Below, in pieces: positions 55,465-64,000 of a stretch of 64,000 bases of DNA. Every line of letters begins with the position of its first letter. Position 1 is the stretch's first letter. The DNA lies in contig JAQTWT010000001.1 in NCBI GenBank assembly GCA_028689145.1, positions 62,001-126,000 of the forward strand, written 5' to 3'. The translations under genes were made by a program, and so were the position numbers. The stretch comes from Gallionella sp. (GTDB lineage: Bacteria > Pseudomonadota > Gammaproteobacteria > Burkholderiales > Gallionellaceae). Under the pieces are notes generated by a model. That model worked only from the letters and a program-made list of their open reading frames with translations. It did not search any database and was not told the origin of the DNA.

Positions 55465-56265
55465 TTGAGCGTCTATCAACAAATAAAGAGTCGGGTACAA
55501 ACACGGCGCTTTGCGCCTTCAGTACGGAACTCCAGTAGCGGAACTCTCTTCTCCGTCTGCCTGTGTATTGCCATCAGCATACTGATGGCCGGCTGCGCCA
55601 CGACCCCGCCTACCGCCATCCATCAACCGATGACCGCTAAGCCAGTTGAAAAAAGGGTAGTCGCCCCGGCGGACGGGGCGATTTTCCATGCCGGTATTAA
55701 TGAACGCCCGTTGTTTGAAGACAAGCGCGCCCGGAATATAGGCGACATACTGACTATCAATATCGTTGAGAAAACCACCGGCAACCGGAAAAGCAGCGGC
55801 AGCTCCAGTTATTCGAATAGCGTCAATGCCAATATTCCGACTGTCACCACAAACATCCCGACCAATCTTATCGGCGGACGTGTCGGCAGTTTTCTCAACC
55901 GGCTGTTCTCCTTGACGGGTTCCGTGGTCGGCACAACTGAGAACACATCGGCCGATGCAAGCGCGGGAGCGGCCAGTGAGGATCTGACCGGAACAATTAG
56001 CGTAACAGTGATCGACGTATTGGCAAACGGCAATCTTCTGGTCAGCGGAGAAAAACAGGTATCACTGAACCTGAGTGACGAATTTATTCGTTTCTCCGGC
56101 GTGGTAAATCCGACTACAATTACCAACTTGAACGCTGTACAGTCCACTCAGGTTGCCGATGCCCATATTGAGTATAAAAAGGCCGGGGCGATGAGTGAAG
56201 TGATAAACGACACCCAGACGCTCGGTTTTCTGGGACGATTCTTTATGTCGGTGCTGCCGTTCTGA
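55465..56265 (+). CDS. flgH: FlgH, L-ring lipoprotein
   Basis: 266 aa. TTG 55465 with AAGGAGCCCGAA upstream is the only start with a ribosome-binding site. The signal is long (~45 residues), ending at the lipobox LMAGC. Mature part: RPLFEDKRARNIGDILTINI, VEKTTGNRKSSGSSSYSNSV and the C-terminal ANGNLLVSGEKQVSLN and VVNPTTITNLNAVQSTQVAD. Outer-membrane ring of the flagellar bushing. Confidence 0.97.
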   Translation: MSVYQQIKSRVQTRRFAPSVRNSSSGTLFSVCLCIAISILMAGCATTPPTAIHQPMTAKPVEKRVVAPADGAIFHAGINERPLFEDKRARNIGDILTINIVEKTTGNRKSSGSSSYSNSVNANIPTVTTNIPTNLIGGRVGSFLNRLFSLTGSVVGTTENTSADASAGAASEDLTGTISVTVIDVLANGNLLVSGEKQVSLNLSDEFIRFSGVVNPTTITNLNAVQSTQVADAHIEYKKAGAMSEVINDTQTLGFLGRFFMSVLPF

Positions 56266-56359
56266 GGACATCCTGAATAAGGATAGAGATTTGATTGCCA
56301 TGTAGTTGTACCAAAAAACCATTCATAATTTATTGGTTTTCGAATCACAGGAAATAACA

Positions 56360-57514
56360 ATGAAACAGTTTTTTTCAGCACAGTTGACTCATGCGCCTAT
56401 CGTTTCCCGTATCGGAACGATTGTCGGTCTGTCTGTTTCATTGCTGCTGTTGTCTTCCTTCTGGAGTACCGCACACGCCGACCGAATCAAGGAGATGGCA
56501 AGTATTCAAGGGGTGCGTGACAATCAATTGACCGGTTATGGTCTGGTGGTCGGCTTGGACGGCACCGGCGACCAGACCACTCAAACACCGTTTACAGTAC
56601 AAAGTTTCATCAGTTACTTATCGCAACTGGGCGTAAATCTGCCGCAAGGAACCAGTTTGCAGCTCAAAAACGTCGCTGCGGTGTCGTTAACCGCCACATT
56701 GCCGGCCTTTGCCAGACCCGGCCAGCACATTGACGTGACGGTATCATCACCCGGTAACGCAAAAAGCCTGCGGGGCGGAACATTATTGATGTCATCGCTA
56801 AAGGGTGCTGATGGTCAAGTGTACGCAATGGCGCAAGGCAACGTGCTGGTTAGCGGTGCCGGTGCTTCGTCGGGCGGCGCCTCGGTACAGGTAAATCATC
56901 TGAATGTCGGTCGCATACCGGATGGCGCTCAAGTGGAACGCGCTGTGCCGACGTTACTGGGCCAGGGCGAGTTCATTCATCTGGAATTAAAAACGACAGA
57001 TTTCACCACCGTTGCGCGTATTGTCGAGGCCATCAACGGACAAATTGCGCCGGACATAGCTTCGGCTCTGGACGGACGCGTGATACAAGTCCGTGCCCCT
57101 GGGGGAAATGAGCGTGTGGCGTTTATTTCCAAGGTTGAAAATCTTGAAGTCAGCCCGGCACAGGGAAGCGCCAAAGTCATTATTAATGCCCGTACCGGTT
57201 CGATCGTAATGAACCAGGCCGTTTCTTTGGATACTTGCGCGGTGGCGCATGGTAACTTGACCGTAGTGATCAATACCGACAATGCGGTAAGCCAACCGAA
57301 TGAGCGCTCGGACGGGGTAACGGTGCAAACCGAGCAAACCACTATAGATGTGACAGCCGACAAGGGCAGCCTGATACAACTTAAACGAGGTGCCACCTTG
57401 AGCGAAGTGGTCAAAGCGCTTAATTCGATAGGCGCGACACCGCAGGACTTGCTGGCCATATTGCAGGCAATGAAATCGTCCGGGGCATTGCATGCCGAGC
57501 TGGAGATCATCTAA
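56360..57514 (+). CDS. flgI: FlgI, P-ring protein
   Basis: Periplasmic ring protein chaperoned by FlgA. I start at ATG 56360 (MKQFFSAQLTHAPIVSRIGT, with signal ending THAHA-like STAHA); the track TTG at 56306 lies in the flgH-flgI gap. Motifs: IKEMASIQGVRDNQLTGYGL, VVGLDGTGDQTTQTPFTVQS, NVAAVSLTATLPAFARPGQH. ~384 aa. AGGAAATAAC precedes the ATG. The stop shares its last base with the flgJ ATG. Confidence 0.97.
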   Translation: MKQFFSAQLTHAPIVSRIGTIVGLSVSLLLLSSFWSTAHADRIKEMASIQGVRDNQLTGYGLVVGLDGTGDQTTQTPFTVQSFISYLSQLGVNLPQGTSLQLKNVAAVSLTATLPAFARPGQHIDVTVSSPGNAKSLRGGTLLMSSLKGADGQVYAMAQGNVLVSGAGASSGGASVQVNHLNVGRIPDGAQVERAVPTLLGQGEFIHLELKTTDFTTVARIVEAINGQIAPDIASALDGRVIQVRAPGGNERVAFISKVENLEVSPAQGSAKVIINARTGSIVMNQAVSLDTCAVAHGNLTVVINTDNAVSQPNERSDGVTVQTEQTTIDVTADKGSLIQLKRGATLSEVVKALNSIGATPQDLLAILQAMKSSGALHAELEII

Positions 57515-58371
57515 TGGCTAACCCGCTGGATATATCCTCAAAACTGGCTCTCGATGCGCAGAGCTTGGAGCGGTTGCGCGCCCAAGCCAAACAGTCTCCG
57601 GATCAGGCACTCAAGGCAGCGGCGCAGCAGTTTGAGTCGGTATTTCTTAACATGATGCTAAAAAGCATGCGAGAAGCCACACCGCAGGACGGTATGCTAG
57701 ACAGCGAACAGACCAAGATGTTTACAGGCATGCTGGATCAGCAATTGGCGCAAAGCATGGCGAGCCGTGGCGTGGGCCTGGCCGACATCATGGTCAAGCA
57801 ACTCAGCAGAGGGCAATTGACTGATGGCAAAGGGCAAAATATTGCTCCCCAATCCGCTATTACAGACACTCGCTCCGCTATAGCCGCATTGCCGTCCGCC
57901 TATAACGAAAATACCCAGCAGGATTTTGTGAACCGCATGATGCCGCACGCCATGCAAGCCAGCCAGACGACAGGAGTACCGCCGCAGCTGATGCTGGGAC
58001 AGGCTGCGCTGGAAAGCGGCTGGGGAAAACGCGAAATCCGCATGGCGGACGGCAGCAGCAGCTATAACCTATTTGGAATTAAGGCTAATGCCGACTGGAA
58101 TGGCAAGGTGGCCGAGGTGATGACCACCGAATACAAGAATGGCGTTCCCAGCAAGCAGGTAGAAAAATTTCGCGCGTATTCCTCATATGCCGATGCGTTC
58201 AAGGATTATGCCAGCATGCTGAGCAATAACCCGCGCTACGCAAATGTATTGCAACAGGGAGGTAATGCTGCGGGAATGGCCCAGGCGTTGCAAAAAGCCG
58301 GATATGCAACAGATCCGAAATATGCGGAAAAGCTGGTGAGCGTCATGGGCAGAATCAATTTGGCGGGCTAA
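57514..58371 (+). CDS. flgJ: FlgJ, rod cap with peptidoglycan hydrolase domain
   Basis: 285 aa, dual-domain form. N-terminal rod-capping part: FESVFLNMMLKSMREATPQD, DSEQTKMFTGMLDQQLAQSM. C-terminal glucosaminidase domain from ~150: QLMLGQAALESGWGKREIRM (catalytic Glu in ALESGWG), SYNLFGIKANADWNGKVAEV, FRAYSSYADAFKDYASML. Clears peptidoglycan for the rod. Last gene before the gap with the flgKL promoter. Confidence 0.97.
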   Translation: MANPLDISSKLALDAQSLERLRAQAKQSPDQALKAAAQQFESVFLNMMLKSMREATPQDGMLDSEQTKMFTGMLDQQLAQSMASRGVGLADIMVKQLSRGQLTDGKGQNIAPQSAITDTRSAIAALPSAYNENTQQDFVNRMMPHAMQASQTTGVPPQLMLGQAALESGWGKREIRMADGSSSYNLFGIKANADWNGKVAEVMTTEYKNGVPSKQVEKFRAYSSYADAFKDYASMLSNNPRYANVLQQGGNAAGMAQALQKAGYATDPKYAEKLVSVMGRINLAG

Positions 58372-58445
58372 TCGCTCTGACCGTGCCTTGAGTATTAATT
58401 CCCACTTTCGCAGAGAAGCGGGCTAAAGGCTTATTCGACACACCC

Positions 58446-58472
58446 TAAAGAGTTTTCAGGATGTGCCGATAA
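58446..58472 (+). promoter_or_regulatory. Sigma28 (FliA)-type promoter of flgKL
   Basis: TAAA, 15-base spacer, GCCGATAA: an exact consensus match, 41-67 bases before the flgK start. It would make flgKL class III genes separate from flgB-J. Confidence 0.92.
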
Positions 58473-58512
58473 CTCAGTACAGGATCGCCATCAGGCGAAC
58501 AAAGGAAATATC

Positions 58513-60471
58513 GTGGCAAACTTATTTGCATCGTCACTAAGTGGCATGAATGCTGCCCAGCTGGGCATAGCGACCACCGAACACAACATTGCCAATGCAA
58601 GCACTCCCGGGTTTTCGCGGCAACAAACTCTGCCGGCTGCACGGTTGAGTCAGCAGACCGGTTCAGGTTTTTTTGGGCAGGGCGTCGATGTACAGGGGGT
58701 AACGCGAATCTACGACCAATACCTGTCAGCTCAGGTTCTACAGGAACAAAGTCAAGCGACTTATCTTACTGCATACCACACTGCGCTCAAACAAATCGAT
58801 AATTTGGTGGCAGATCCGACTGCCGGCGCATCACCTGCAATGCAGAGCTTTTTTGACGCGATGAGTGCCGTTGCCAACAATCCCGAGTCTGTTCCGGCAC
58901 GTCAGACCATGCTCGGCAATGCGCAATTTGCCGTAAACCGGTTTCAAGCCATTGACCAGCGCATGACCGATATAGTCAACGGCCTTAACACGCAAATCAC
59001 CAACAGCGTCAACGCCGTCAACAGTTATGCCCAGCAAATTTCCGTCCTGAACGTCAGCATCAAGCGCGCTATTGCGGCAGTGCCGGTGCAACAACCCAAT
59101 GATCTGCTTGACCAGCGCGATCAGTTGATCACCAAATTGAATCAGGAAATCAAGACGACCATGCTGCAACAAGCGGATGGAACAGTCAGCATCTTTGTGG
59201 GTAACGGCCAGTCATTGGTGATCAATGATCAGGCAATGAGTTTGCAAGCCACCGCATCGTTAAGCGACCCGAGCAAATTGGATATTTCTTACCTGAGGAA
59301 TGGTCAGGCTCTCGCGATGCAGCAAAGCAGCATTCAGGGCGGCAATCTGGGCGCGTATCTCACTTTCCGCGACCAAAGCCTGGAGCCGACACGCAATGCA
59401 CTCGGACGTGTGGCACTTGGACTGGCGACCCGCATTAACCAGCAAAACAAACTGGGACAGGATTTAAACGGCGCATTGGGAGGAAATCTTTTAACAGCCG
59501 CTGTGCCGCGAGTCATCCAGAATACCAATAATGCTGCCGCATCAGGTGTTCCTACCGTCACTATTTCGGACGTATCCAAGCTGACCACCAGTGACTATCG
59601 GCTAACTTATAATAGTGCTGCGGCCGGTTATACCTTGCTGCGTTTGTCTGACAACACGGTGACCAATTACACAGCGGCTGCACTCGCGGCTGGTTCAACT
59701 GTAGATGGAATCACTATTACCGCGCCGGGTACTGTAACGGCCGGGGATAGCTTCATAATCCGTCCCACCGCAAACGGCGCGCGTGATATTGCCGTTGCAA
59801 CCAATGATCCGGCCAAAATTGCCGCGGCAGCGCCGATGCGAGGCACTGCCGCGACAACCAATACTGGAACCGGGAAAATTACTGCCGGGACTGTATCAAC
59901 AGTTCCGCTAAATGCCAGTATACGTAACAGTGTCACGATTAGTTTTATTGATGCGACGCACTTCACCGTTAATGACACTACTGCGCCGGCAGTTCTGGTC
60001 GGTGCTCCGGGTACGTTATACAGCCCGGCTGCCGGTGCGACATTGACTTACAACGGCTGGACAGTGCAGATTACCGGCACCCCCGTAACCGGCGATACCT
60101 TTAGTGTGGCATCAAACACTAACGCGGTAGGTGACAATCGCAACGCTCTGCTGATGTCCAGTTTGCAAACCAGTAATTTGCTGGGAGGTGATGCCACCAG
60201 CGCGGCGGGAGTCGGAACAACAAGTTTTCTGGGGGCATATGGCCAACTGGTTGGCGATGTTGGTGCAAAAACCAGCGAGCTGTCCGTAACCAGTCTGGCG
60301 CAAACCAATATGGCTGCTCAAACAGTTGCGGCACAACAGGCTGTTTCAGGGGTAAATCTGGACGAGGAAGCTGCTAATTTAATGCGTTATCAGAAAGCGT
60401 ATCAGGCAGCCGCCAAGGCAATGCAAATTGCCAACACCATGTTTGATGCAGTGCTGGCTATAGGAAGGTAG
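58513..60471 (+). CDS. flgK: FlgK, hook-associated protein 1
   Basis: 652 aa, hook-filament junction. Start GTG 58513 after AAAGGAAATATC. N-terminus LFASSLSGMNAAQLGIATTE, HNIANASTPGFSRQQTLPAA; C-terminus SGVNLDEEAANLMRYQKAYQ. It is larger than enteric FlgK (~550 aa) because of a Thr/Ala-rich beta insert at ~420-550, part of which (NTGTGKITAG, HFTVNDTTAPA, VTGDTFSVAS) resembles a segment in FlgL. Exported by FlgN. Confidence 0.96.
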   Translation: MANLFASSLSGMNAAQLGIATTEHNIANASTPGFSRQQTLPAARLSQQTGSGFFGQGVDVQGVTRIYDQYLSAQVLQEQSQATYLTAYHTALKQIDNLVADPTAGASPAMQSFFDAMSAVANNPESVPARQTMLGNAQFAVNRFQAIDQRMTDIVNGLNTQITNSVNAVNSYAQQISVLNVSIKRAIAAVPVQQPNDLLDQRDQLITKLNQEIKTTMLQQADGTVSIFVGNGQSLVINDQAMSLQATASLSDPSKLDISYLRNGQALAMQQSSIQGGNLGAYLTFRDQSLEPTRNALGRVALGLATRINQQNKLGQDLNGALGGNLLTAAVPRVIQNTNNAAASGVPTVTISDVSKLTTSDYRLTYNSAAAGYTLLRLSDNTVTNYTAAALAAGSTVDGITITAPGTVTAGDSFIIRPTANGARDIAVATNDPAKIAAAAPMRGTAATTNTGTGKITAGTVSTVPLNASIRNSVTISFIDATHFTVNDTTAPAVLVGAPGTLYSPAAGATLTYNGWTVQITGTPVTGDTFSVASNTNAVGDNRNALLMSSLQTSNLLGGDATSAAGVGTTSFLGAYGQLVGDVGAKTSELSVTSLAQTNMAAQTVAAQQAVSGVNLDEEAANLMRYQKAYQAAAKAMQIANTMFDAVLAIGR

Positions 60472-60478
60472 GTGTGTG

Positions 60479-61711
60479 ATGCGTATCAGTTCCAGTACCA
60501 TATACGACAGTAATCTGGCTTCGCTCGGGCAACAGCAAACCGCTTTATTAAAAACCCAACAACAGGTTGCTACGGGTCGGAGAATACAAAGCGCTTCGGA
60601 TGATCCGGTCGCTGCCGCACAAGCTATCAGCGTCAATCAGGCCGATGCGATCAATACGCAATACGGCGCGAACCGCACGGCGATGCGGCACACGGTATCT
60701 CTGGCGGAAAGCAATCTGCAAAACGTGACCTCCCTGATTCAGGATATTCAAACGGCTACCGTCAATGCCGGTAACGGCGGACTCTCGGACATTGACCGTC
60801 GCACCATTGCGACCGATTTAAGCGGCAGATTGCAGGAATTAGTCAGCTACGCAAACAGCACGGATGGTGCCGGCAATTATCTGTTTTCTGGCTTCCAGTC
60901 CAGAACTCAGCCTTTTGCAGATGTGGCAGGTGTAATGACCTACAACGGCGACGACGGGCAACGCCTGACGCAAGCCAATGCCTCGCGGCAAATTGCGTCC
61001 AGTGATTCGGGGGCAGATGTATTCATGCGGATTAAAAATGGCAACGGCACGTTTGTTACGAAACCCGCCGCCGCCAACACGGGCACAGGTATTATCAGCA
61101 CGGGTTCCGTATCCAATACCGCATCGTTGACGACCAATAGCTATAGCGTGGTATTTACTGTGACTCCCGGCGTGGGGGGCGCTCCGGATGTGACGACTTA
61201 TGCAGTAAATGATACGACTACACCCGCGGCAGTTTCCGCCGGCACCACATACGTGAGCGGACAAGCCATCAGTTTTGCCGGTATGCAATTCGACATTAAA
61301 GGCATACCTGCCAATGGCGATACATTTACGGTTACGCCAAGCACCAACGAAAGCATATTCAAAACCGTATCCGATTTGATTACCGCACTGAACGCGCCGG
61401 TGCCAACCTCTGCCAATGGTGGCACAACCGGCCTGACAAACACCCTGAGCCGCAGCCTGAAAAATCTGGACAATGCATTGAACAATGTCCTGTCGATCCG
61501 GTCAACGCTGGGTTTGCGCCTTCAAGAGCTTGATGCGCTACAGACTGCGGGGGACGACTTGGCTCTGCAATTCAAACAGACCTTGTCGCAACTGCAGGAT
61601 ATCGACCCCTATAAAGCATATAGCGATTTAACACAGCAAAATACCACGCTGCAGGCATCGCTAAAATCGTTTGCCGCAGTCTCAAATCTTTCCTTGTTCA
61701 ATTATATGTAA
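60479..61711 (+). CDS. flgL: FlgL, hook-associated protein 3
   Basis: 410 aa. ATG 60479 (MRISSSTIYDSNLASLGQQQ) preceded by AGGAAGG; the track GTG is one codon earlier. Flagellin-like ends: GRRIQSASDDPVAAAQAISV and LRLQELDALQTAGDDLALQF. The central beta domain (~200-285, NTGTGIISTG, TYAVNDTTTPA, NGDTFTVTPS) parallels one in FlgK. Starts seven bases after flgK; the fliR gene converges from the other side. Confidence 0.96.
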   Translation: MRISSSTIYDSNLASLGQQQTALLKTQQQVATGRRIQSASDDPVAAAQAISVNQADAINTQYGANRTAMRHTVSLAESNLQNVTSLIQDIQTATVNAGNGGLSDIDRRTIATDLSGRLQELVSYANSTDGAGNYLFSGFQSRTQPFADVAGVMTYNGDDGQRLTQANASRQIASSDSGADVFMRIKNGNGTFVTKPAAANTGTGIISTGSVSNTASLTTNSYSVVFTVTPGVGGAPDVTTYAVNDTTTPAAVSAGTTYVSGQAISFAGMQFDIKGIPANGDTFTVTPSTNESIFKTVSDLITALNAPVPTSANGGTTGLTNTLSRSLKNLDNALNNVLSIRSTLGLRLQELDALQTAGDDLALQFKQTLSQLQDIDPYKAYSDLTQQNTTLQASLKSFAAVSNLSLFNYM

Positions 61712-61761
61712 TCTGCTTCTTGTTAATAACAGTTGTTCGCAGATTGAGCGCAGTTGCCAAG

Positions 61762-62541
61762 TTATTGCTGCGGCTTGACCAGATTGAGCGTTGCGCCCAA
61801 TCCTTCCTGAGTCAGTCTATCCAGCATCGGAATAAAGTGCGGCATGGATAGAGCCAGCACCAGAAATCCAATCGCCAGCGTAATGGGAAAACCGATCGCG
61901 AACAGATTAAGCTGCGGTGCGGCACGGGTAAGTATCCCCAACGCGATATTGGTGATCAACAGAGCGGCCAGTATAGGCAGTGAAATCTGCAAGGCATAGG
62001 CAAAAATGCTTCCGCCCCAACTGGCTACTGCATAGAATCCCTGGCTTGGCATCATGTCACCGACAGGCAGCATCCGGAAACTTTCTGCCAAGGCTGTCAA
62101 CATGTACAAATGCCCGTTGATAGCCAGAAAGGCCAGTGCCGCAACCATCCCCAACCATTGGGCAATGATCGGCGAATGAACCGCATTCACAGGGTCATAA
62201 AAACTGGCGAATCCCAATCCCATCTGCAGTCCGGCTAATTCACCCGCCATTTCAACGGCAGTAAAGATCAGACGCATGGTGAATCCCATTGATACGCCGA
62301 TAATGATCTGTTGAATCATTATCAATAGCCCCTGCGGCGAACCGACGGAGACCGGCGGCATTGCACCAATGTTTGGCGCAATGATGATGGTAAGCAGTAC
62401 AGACAAACCGACTTTGACGCGCGCCGGTATTTGTTTGTTACCAAGTATCGGTGAACTGGCAATCATTGCCAGAATGCGCGTCAACGGAAAAACTAGCGCT
62501 GCAAGCCACATTTCTAGCTGCGCGCTGGTAATGCTGATCAC
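61762..62541 (-). CDS. fliR: FliR, flagellar type III export gate component
   Basis: 259-aa inner-membrane protein with several long hydrophobic stretches (ALVFPLTRILAMIASSPILG, VGLSVLLTIIIAPNIGA, ITLAIGFLVLALSMPHFIPM). AGELAGLQMGLGFASFYDPV is the FliR/SctT signature. With FliP and FliQ it forms the export gate. Starts 23 bases after fliQ. No terminator was seen between it and the converging flgL. Confidence 0.95.
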   Translation of the reverse strand: MISITSAQLEMWLAALVFPLTRILAMIASSPILGNKQIPARVKVGLSVLLTIIIAPNIGAMPPVSVGSPQGLLIMIQQIIIGVSMGFTMRLIFTAVEMAGELAGLQMGLGFASFYDPVNAVHSPIIAQWLGMVAALAFLAINGHLYMLTALAESFRMLPVGDMMPSQGFYAVASWGGSIFAYALQISLPILAALLITNIALGILTRAAPQLNLFAIGFPITLAIGFLVLALSMPHFIPMLDRLTQEGLGATLNLVKPQQ

Positions 62542-62564
62542 TAGACAGCCCTACTCATCAGCTG

Positions 62565-62834
62565 TCACCCGACCATCCAGGGGATATTTCCAAACAATCG
62601 CTGGATATAATCGACCATGGTATTGACCATCCACGGTCCGGCAAAAATCAGCACCAGAAACGTCCCCAGCAGTTTTGGAATGAACGACAAAGTCATTTCG
62701 TTGATTTGTGTGGCCGCTTGAAAAATGCTCACCACCAGACCAATCACCAGCGCGCTAAGCAATAGCGGCGCAGAAATCATCAGCGTCAATTCGATGGCTT
62801 GCTGCCCGATAGTAAGGACGGTTTCAGGGGTCAT
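62565..62834 (-). CDS. fliQ: FliQ, flagellar type III export gate component
   Basis: 89 aa, two TM helices (LLLSALVIGLVVSIFQAATQ with the IxQAxTQI motif, and FIPKLLGTFLVLIFAGPWMV). N-terminus TPETVLTIGQQAIELTLMIS is typical. Lies between fliR and fliP with a ~100-base gap from fliP. Confidence 0.97.
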   Translation of the reverse strand: MTPETVLTIGQQAIELTLMISAPLLLSALVIGLVVSIFQAATQINEMTLSFIPKLLGTFLVLIFAGPWMVNTMVDYIQRLFGNIPWMVG

Positions 62835-62934
62835 AATGTAGCCGTTAGTAACAGTGTGTAGTCGTTAACTGGTGTAGGCGCTTTGCAATTTTTTGGCTTA
62901 ACCAAAAGCGAACGCCTAGCGGCCAGTGACTATT

Positions 62935-63744
62935 TCAAGTATAAAAACTTTGCGCCAAAGAACCGATGATCAAATTCCAGCCATCAGCCAACACGAACAG
63001 CATGATCTTGAACGGCAGCGAAATGATAGCCGGCGATACCATCATCATACCCATGGACATCAGCACGCTGGCCACTACCATATCGATGATAAGAAACGGG
63101 ATAAATACCACGAAGCCGATCTGAAAAGCCGTTTTTAATTCGCTGGTCACATAAGCGGGTACCAGAATGCGCAGCGGCACTTGTTCCGCATCTTGCAACG
63201 GTTCACTGTTGGAGATTCTCACGAACAGCGCCAGATCCGCCTCGCGTGTTTGGCGCAGCATAAAGGCTTTTAACGGCACGCTGCCTTTTTCAACCGCCTG
63301 CTGAAAATCAAGTTTGTTTTCGCTGAAAGGCAAATAGGCATCGGTATACATCTTGTCGAATACCGGTGACATGACAAAAAACGTGAGAAACAATGCCAGC
63401 CCGACCAGTACCTGATTGGGTGGCGAAGACGGTGTACCGATGGCAGAACGCAGCAAACTCAACACAATAATGATGCGCGTAAATCCGGTCATCATCAGCA
63501 GAATCGCCGGAAGAAAACTCAGCGAGGTTAGCAGCAACAGTGTTTGCAAGCTCAAACTATACGTCTGCCCTCCGCCGGGTGACGGCGTGCTGGTTACTGC
63601 AGGCAATCCAATTTCCGCATAAGCCTGCTGACTGATCAGCAGACAGAAAATCGACATCACCAGTAGATTCAGAAACGCTTTCCATCGTCCTTTGATCGAC
63701 AGAGGACGGGCTCTCTGCTTGCGTTTTATTGTTTGCTGAAACAC
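62935..63744 (-). CDS. fliP: FliP, flagellar type III export gate component
   Basis: 269 aa. N-terminal cleavable signal ([20 protein letters not shown]), then [40 protein letters not shown] (signature), and [40 protein letters not shown]. The first ~15 residues ([15 protein letters not shown]) are a basic extension; a shorter start is possible. Two bases from fliO. Confidence 0.97.
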   Translation of the reverse strand: MFQQTIKRKQRARPLSIKGRWKAFLNLLVMSIFCLLISQQAYAEIGLPAVTSTPSPGGGQTYSLSLQTLLLLTSLSFLPAILLMMTGFTRIIIVLSLLRSAIGTPSSPPNQVLVGLALFLTFFVMSPVFDKMYTDAYLPFSENKLDFQQAVEKGSVPLKAFMLRQTREADLALFVRISNSEPLQDAEQVPLRILVPAYVTSELKTAFQIGFVVFIPFLIIDMVVASVLMSMGMMMVSPAIISLPFKIMLFVLADGWNLIIGSLAQSFYT

Positions 63745-63746
63745 GG

Positions 63747-64000
63747 TTATTTCTCTGCGGTTTTTTGTTTGCGCTTATTCAGAACGGATGCCAGAAGACC
63801 GGCAAATTTATTAGCCGGATACTGCGAACTGGCGCCAGAATTTTCAGCCAGAGATTCGCTGTCTGGCATCAAATGTAACTCGTTTTTCTGAAATGTATGC
63901 AACGTGCGAATTTGCCCTGGGCCGACACCGACCACCAGACAGGTATCATTCACCTCGACCAATACGATGCGCTCACGTTGCCCTATCGGCACAGCGCCCA
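63747..64000 (-). CDS. fliO: FliO, flagellar assembly factor, 5'-truncated by window edge
   Basis: C-terminal part of FliO, which helps assemble FliP. The frame is open to base 64000 ([20 protein letters not shown] in part), so the track start (GTG 63992) is internal. [27 protein letters not shown] is the family core; the polar C-terminus ([20 protein letters not shown]) is cytoplasmic. The N-terminal TM lies outside the window. Order fliOPQR is standard. Confidence 0.9.
   Translation of the reverse strand, partial: GAVPIGQRERIVLVEVNDTCLVVGVGPGQIRTLHTFQKNELHLMPDSESLAENSGASSQYPANKFAGLLASVLNKRKQKTAEK

Overview
The window reads as one chromosomal stretch of a motile, autotrophic betaproteobacterium. 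The best guess is the Gallionellaceae/Nitrosomonadales group (Sideroxydans- or Gallionella-like). Reasons: the hfq-hflX-hflK-hflC-DUF2065-hisZ-purA block, priB between rpsF and rpsR, form II RuBisCO (cbbM) with cbbQ/cbbO and a divergent LysR regulator, and the protein sequence style. The genus call is inference; no 16S rRNA or tRNA gene was seen. There is no phage, CRISPR array or IS transposase, but small palindromic repeats are abundant.

Layout. 1-2336: end of ispF, tsaB, rimI and a family-4 uracil-DNA glycosylase, tightly packed. 2563-7532: a UrtA-like periplasmic binding protein overlapping a 1241-aa CACHE/PAS/GGDEF/EAL receptor. 7597-14715: lplT (minus), then alr, mtnP, apt, mtnA and a fused class II aldolase/short-chain dehydrogenase. 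This set could clear 5'-methylthioadenosine and 5'-deoxyadenosine to adenine, DHAP and a small alcohol. 14904-17193: a CDGSH protein and a yceI-yceI-cytochrome b561 set. 17458-23986 (minus): purA, hisZ, DUF2065, hflC, hflK, hflX, hfq. 24278-27258: rpsF-priB-rpsR-rplI, then dnaB. 27508-29371: srkA, a small alanine-rich helical protein and an Hsp20 chaperone with a sigma32-type promoter.

29636-38555 is the carbon-fixation block: cbbR divergent from cbbM, then cbbQ, cbbO, fbp, purE, purC and a beta-carbonic anhydrase. 38593-42109 (minus): erpA, bactofilin, a DUF6776-like protein, argC, rpsI, rplM. 42354-64000 is a flagellar locus: flgN and flgM (minus), an accessory island, flgA (minus), flgBCDEFGHIJKL (plus), then fliR, fliQ, fliP and partial fliO (minus). 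Sigma28-type promoters (TAAA-N15-GCCGATA) precede flgM and flgK.

The most unusual parts are: (i) the island between flgM and flgA, with a PLP decarboxylase, an ATP-grasp protein, a second PLP-fold protein, a membrane protein preceded by a 24-codon ORF, and a secreted FGE-sulfatase-domain protein; (ii) the aldolase/SDR fusion next to mtnA; (iii) a dense set of hairpin repeats, many footed by GTAG/CTAC, that supply stop codons, ribosome-binding sites and coding sequence to adjoining genes, including an in-frame insertion in cbbO. All function calls come from reading motifs and gene order; no database search was run.
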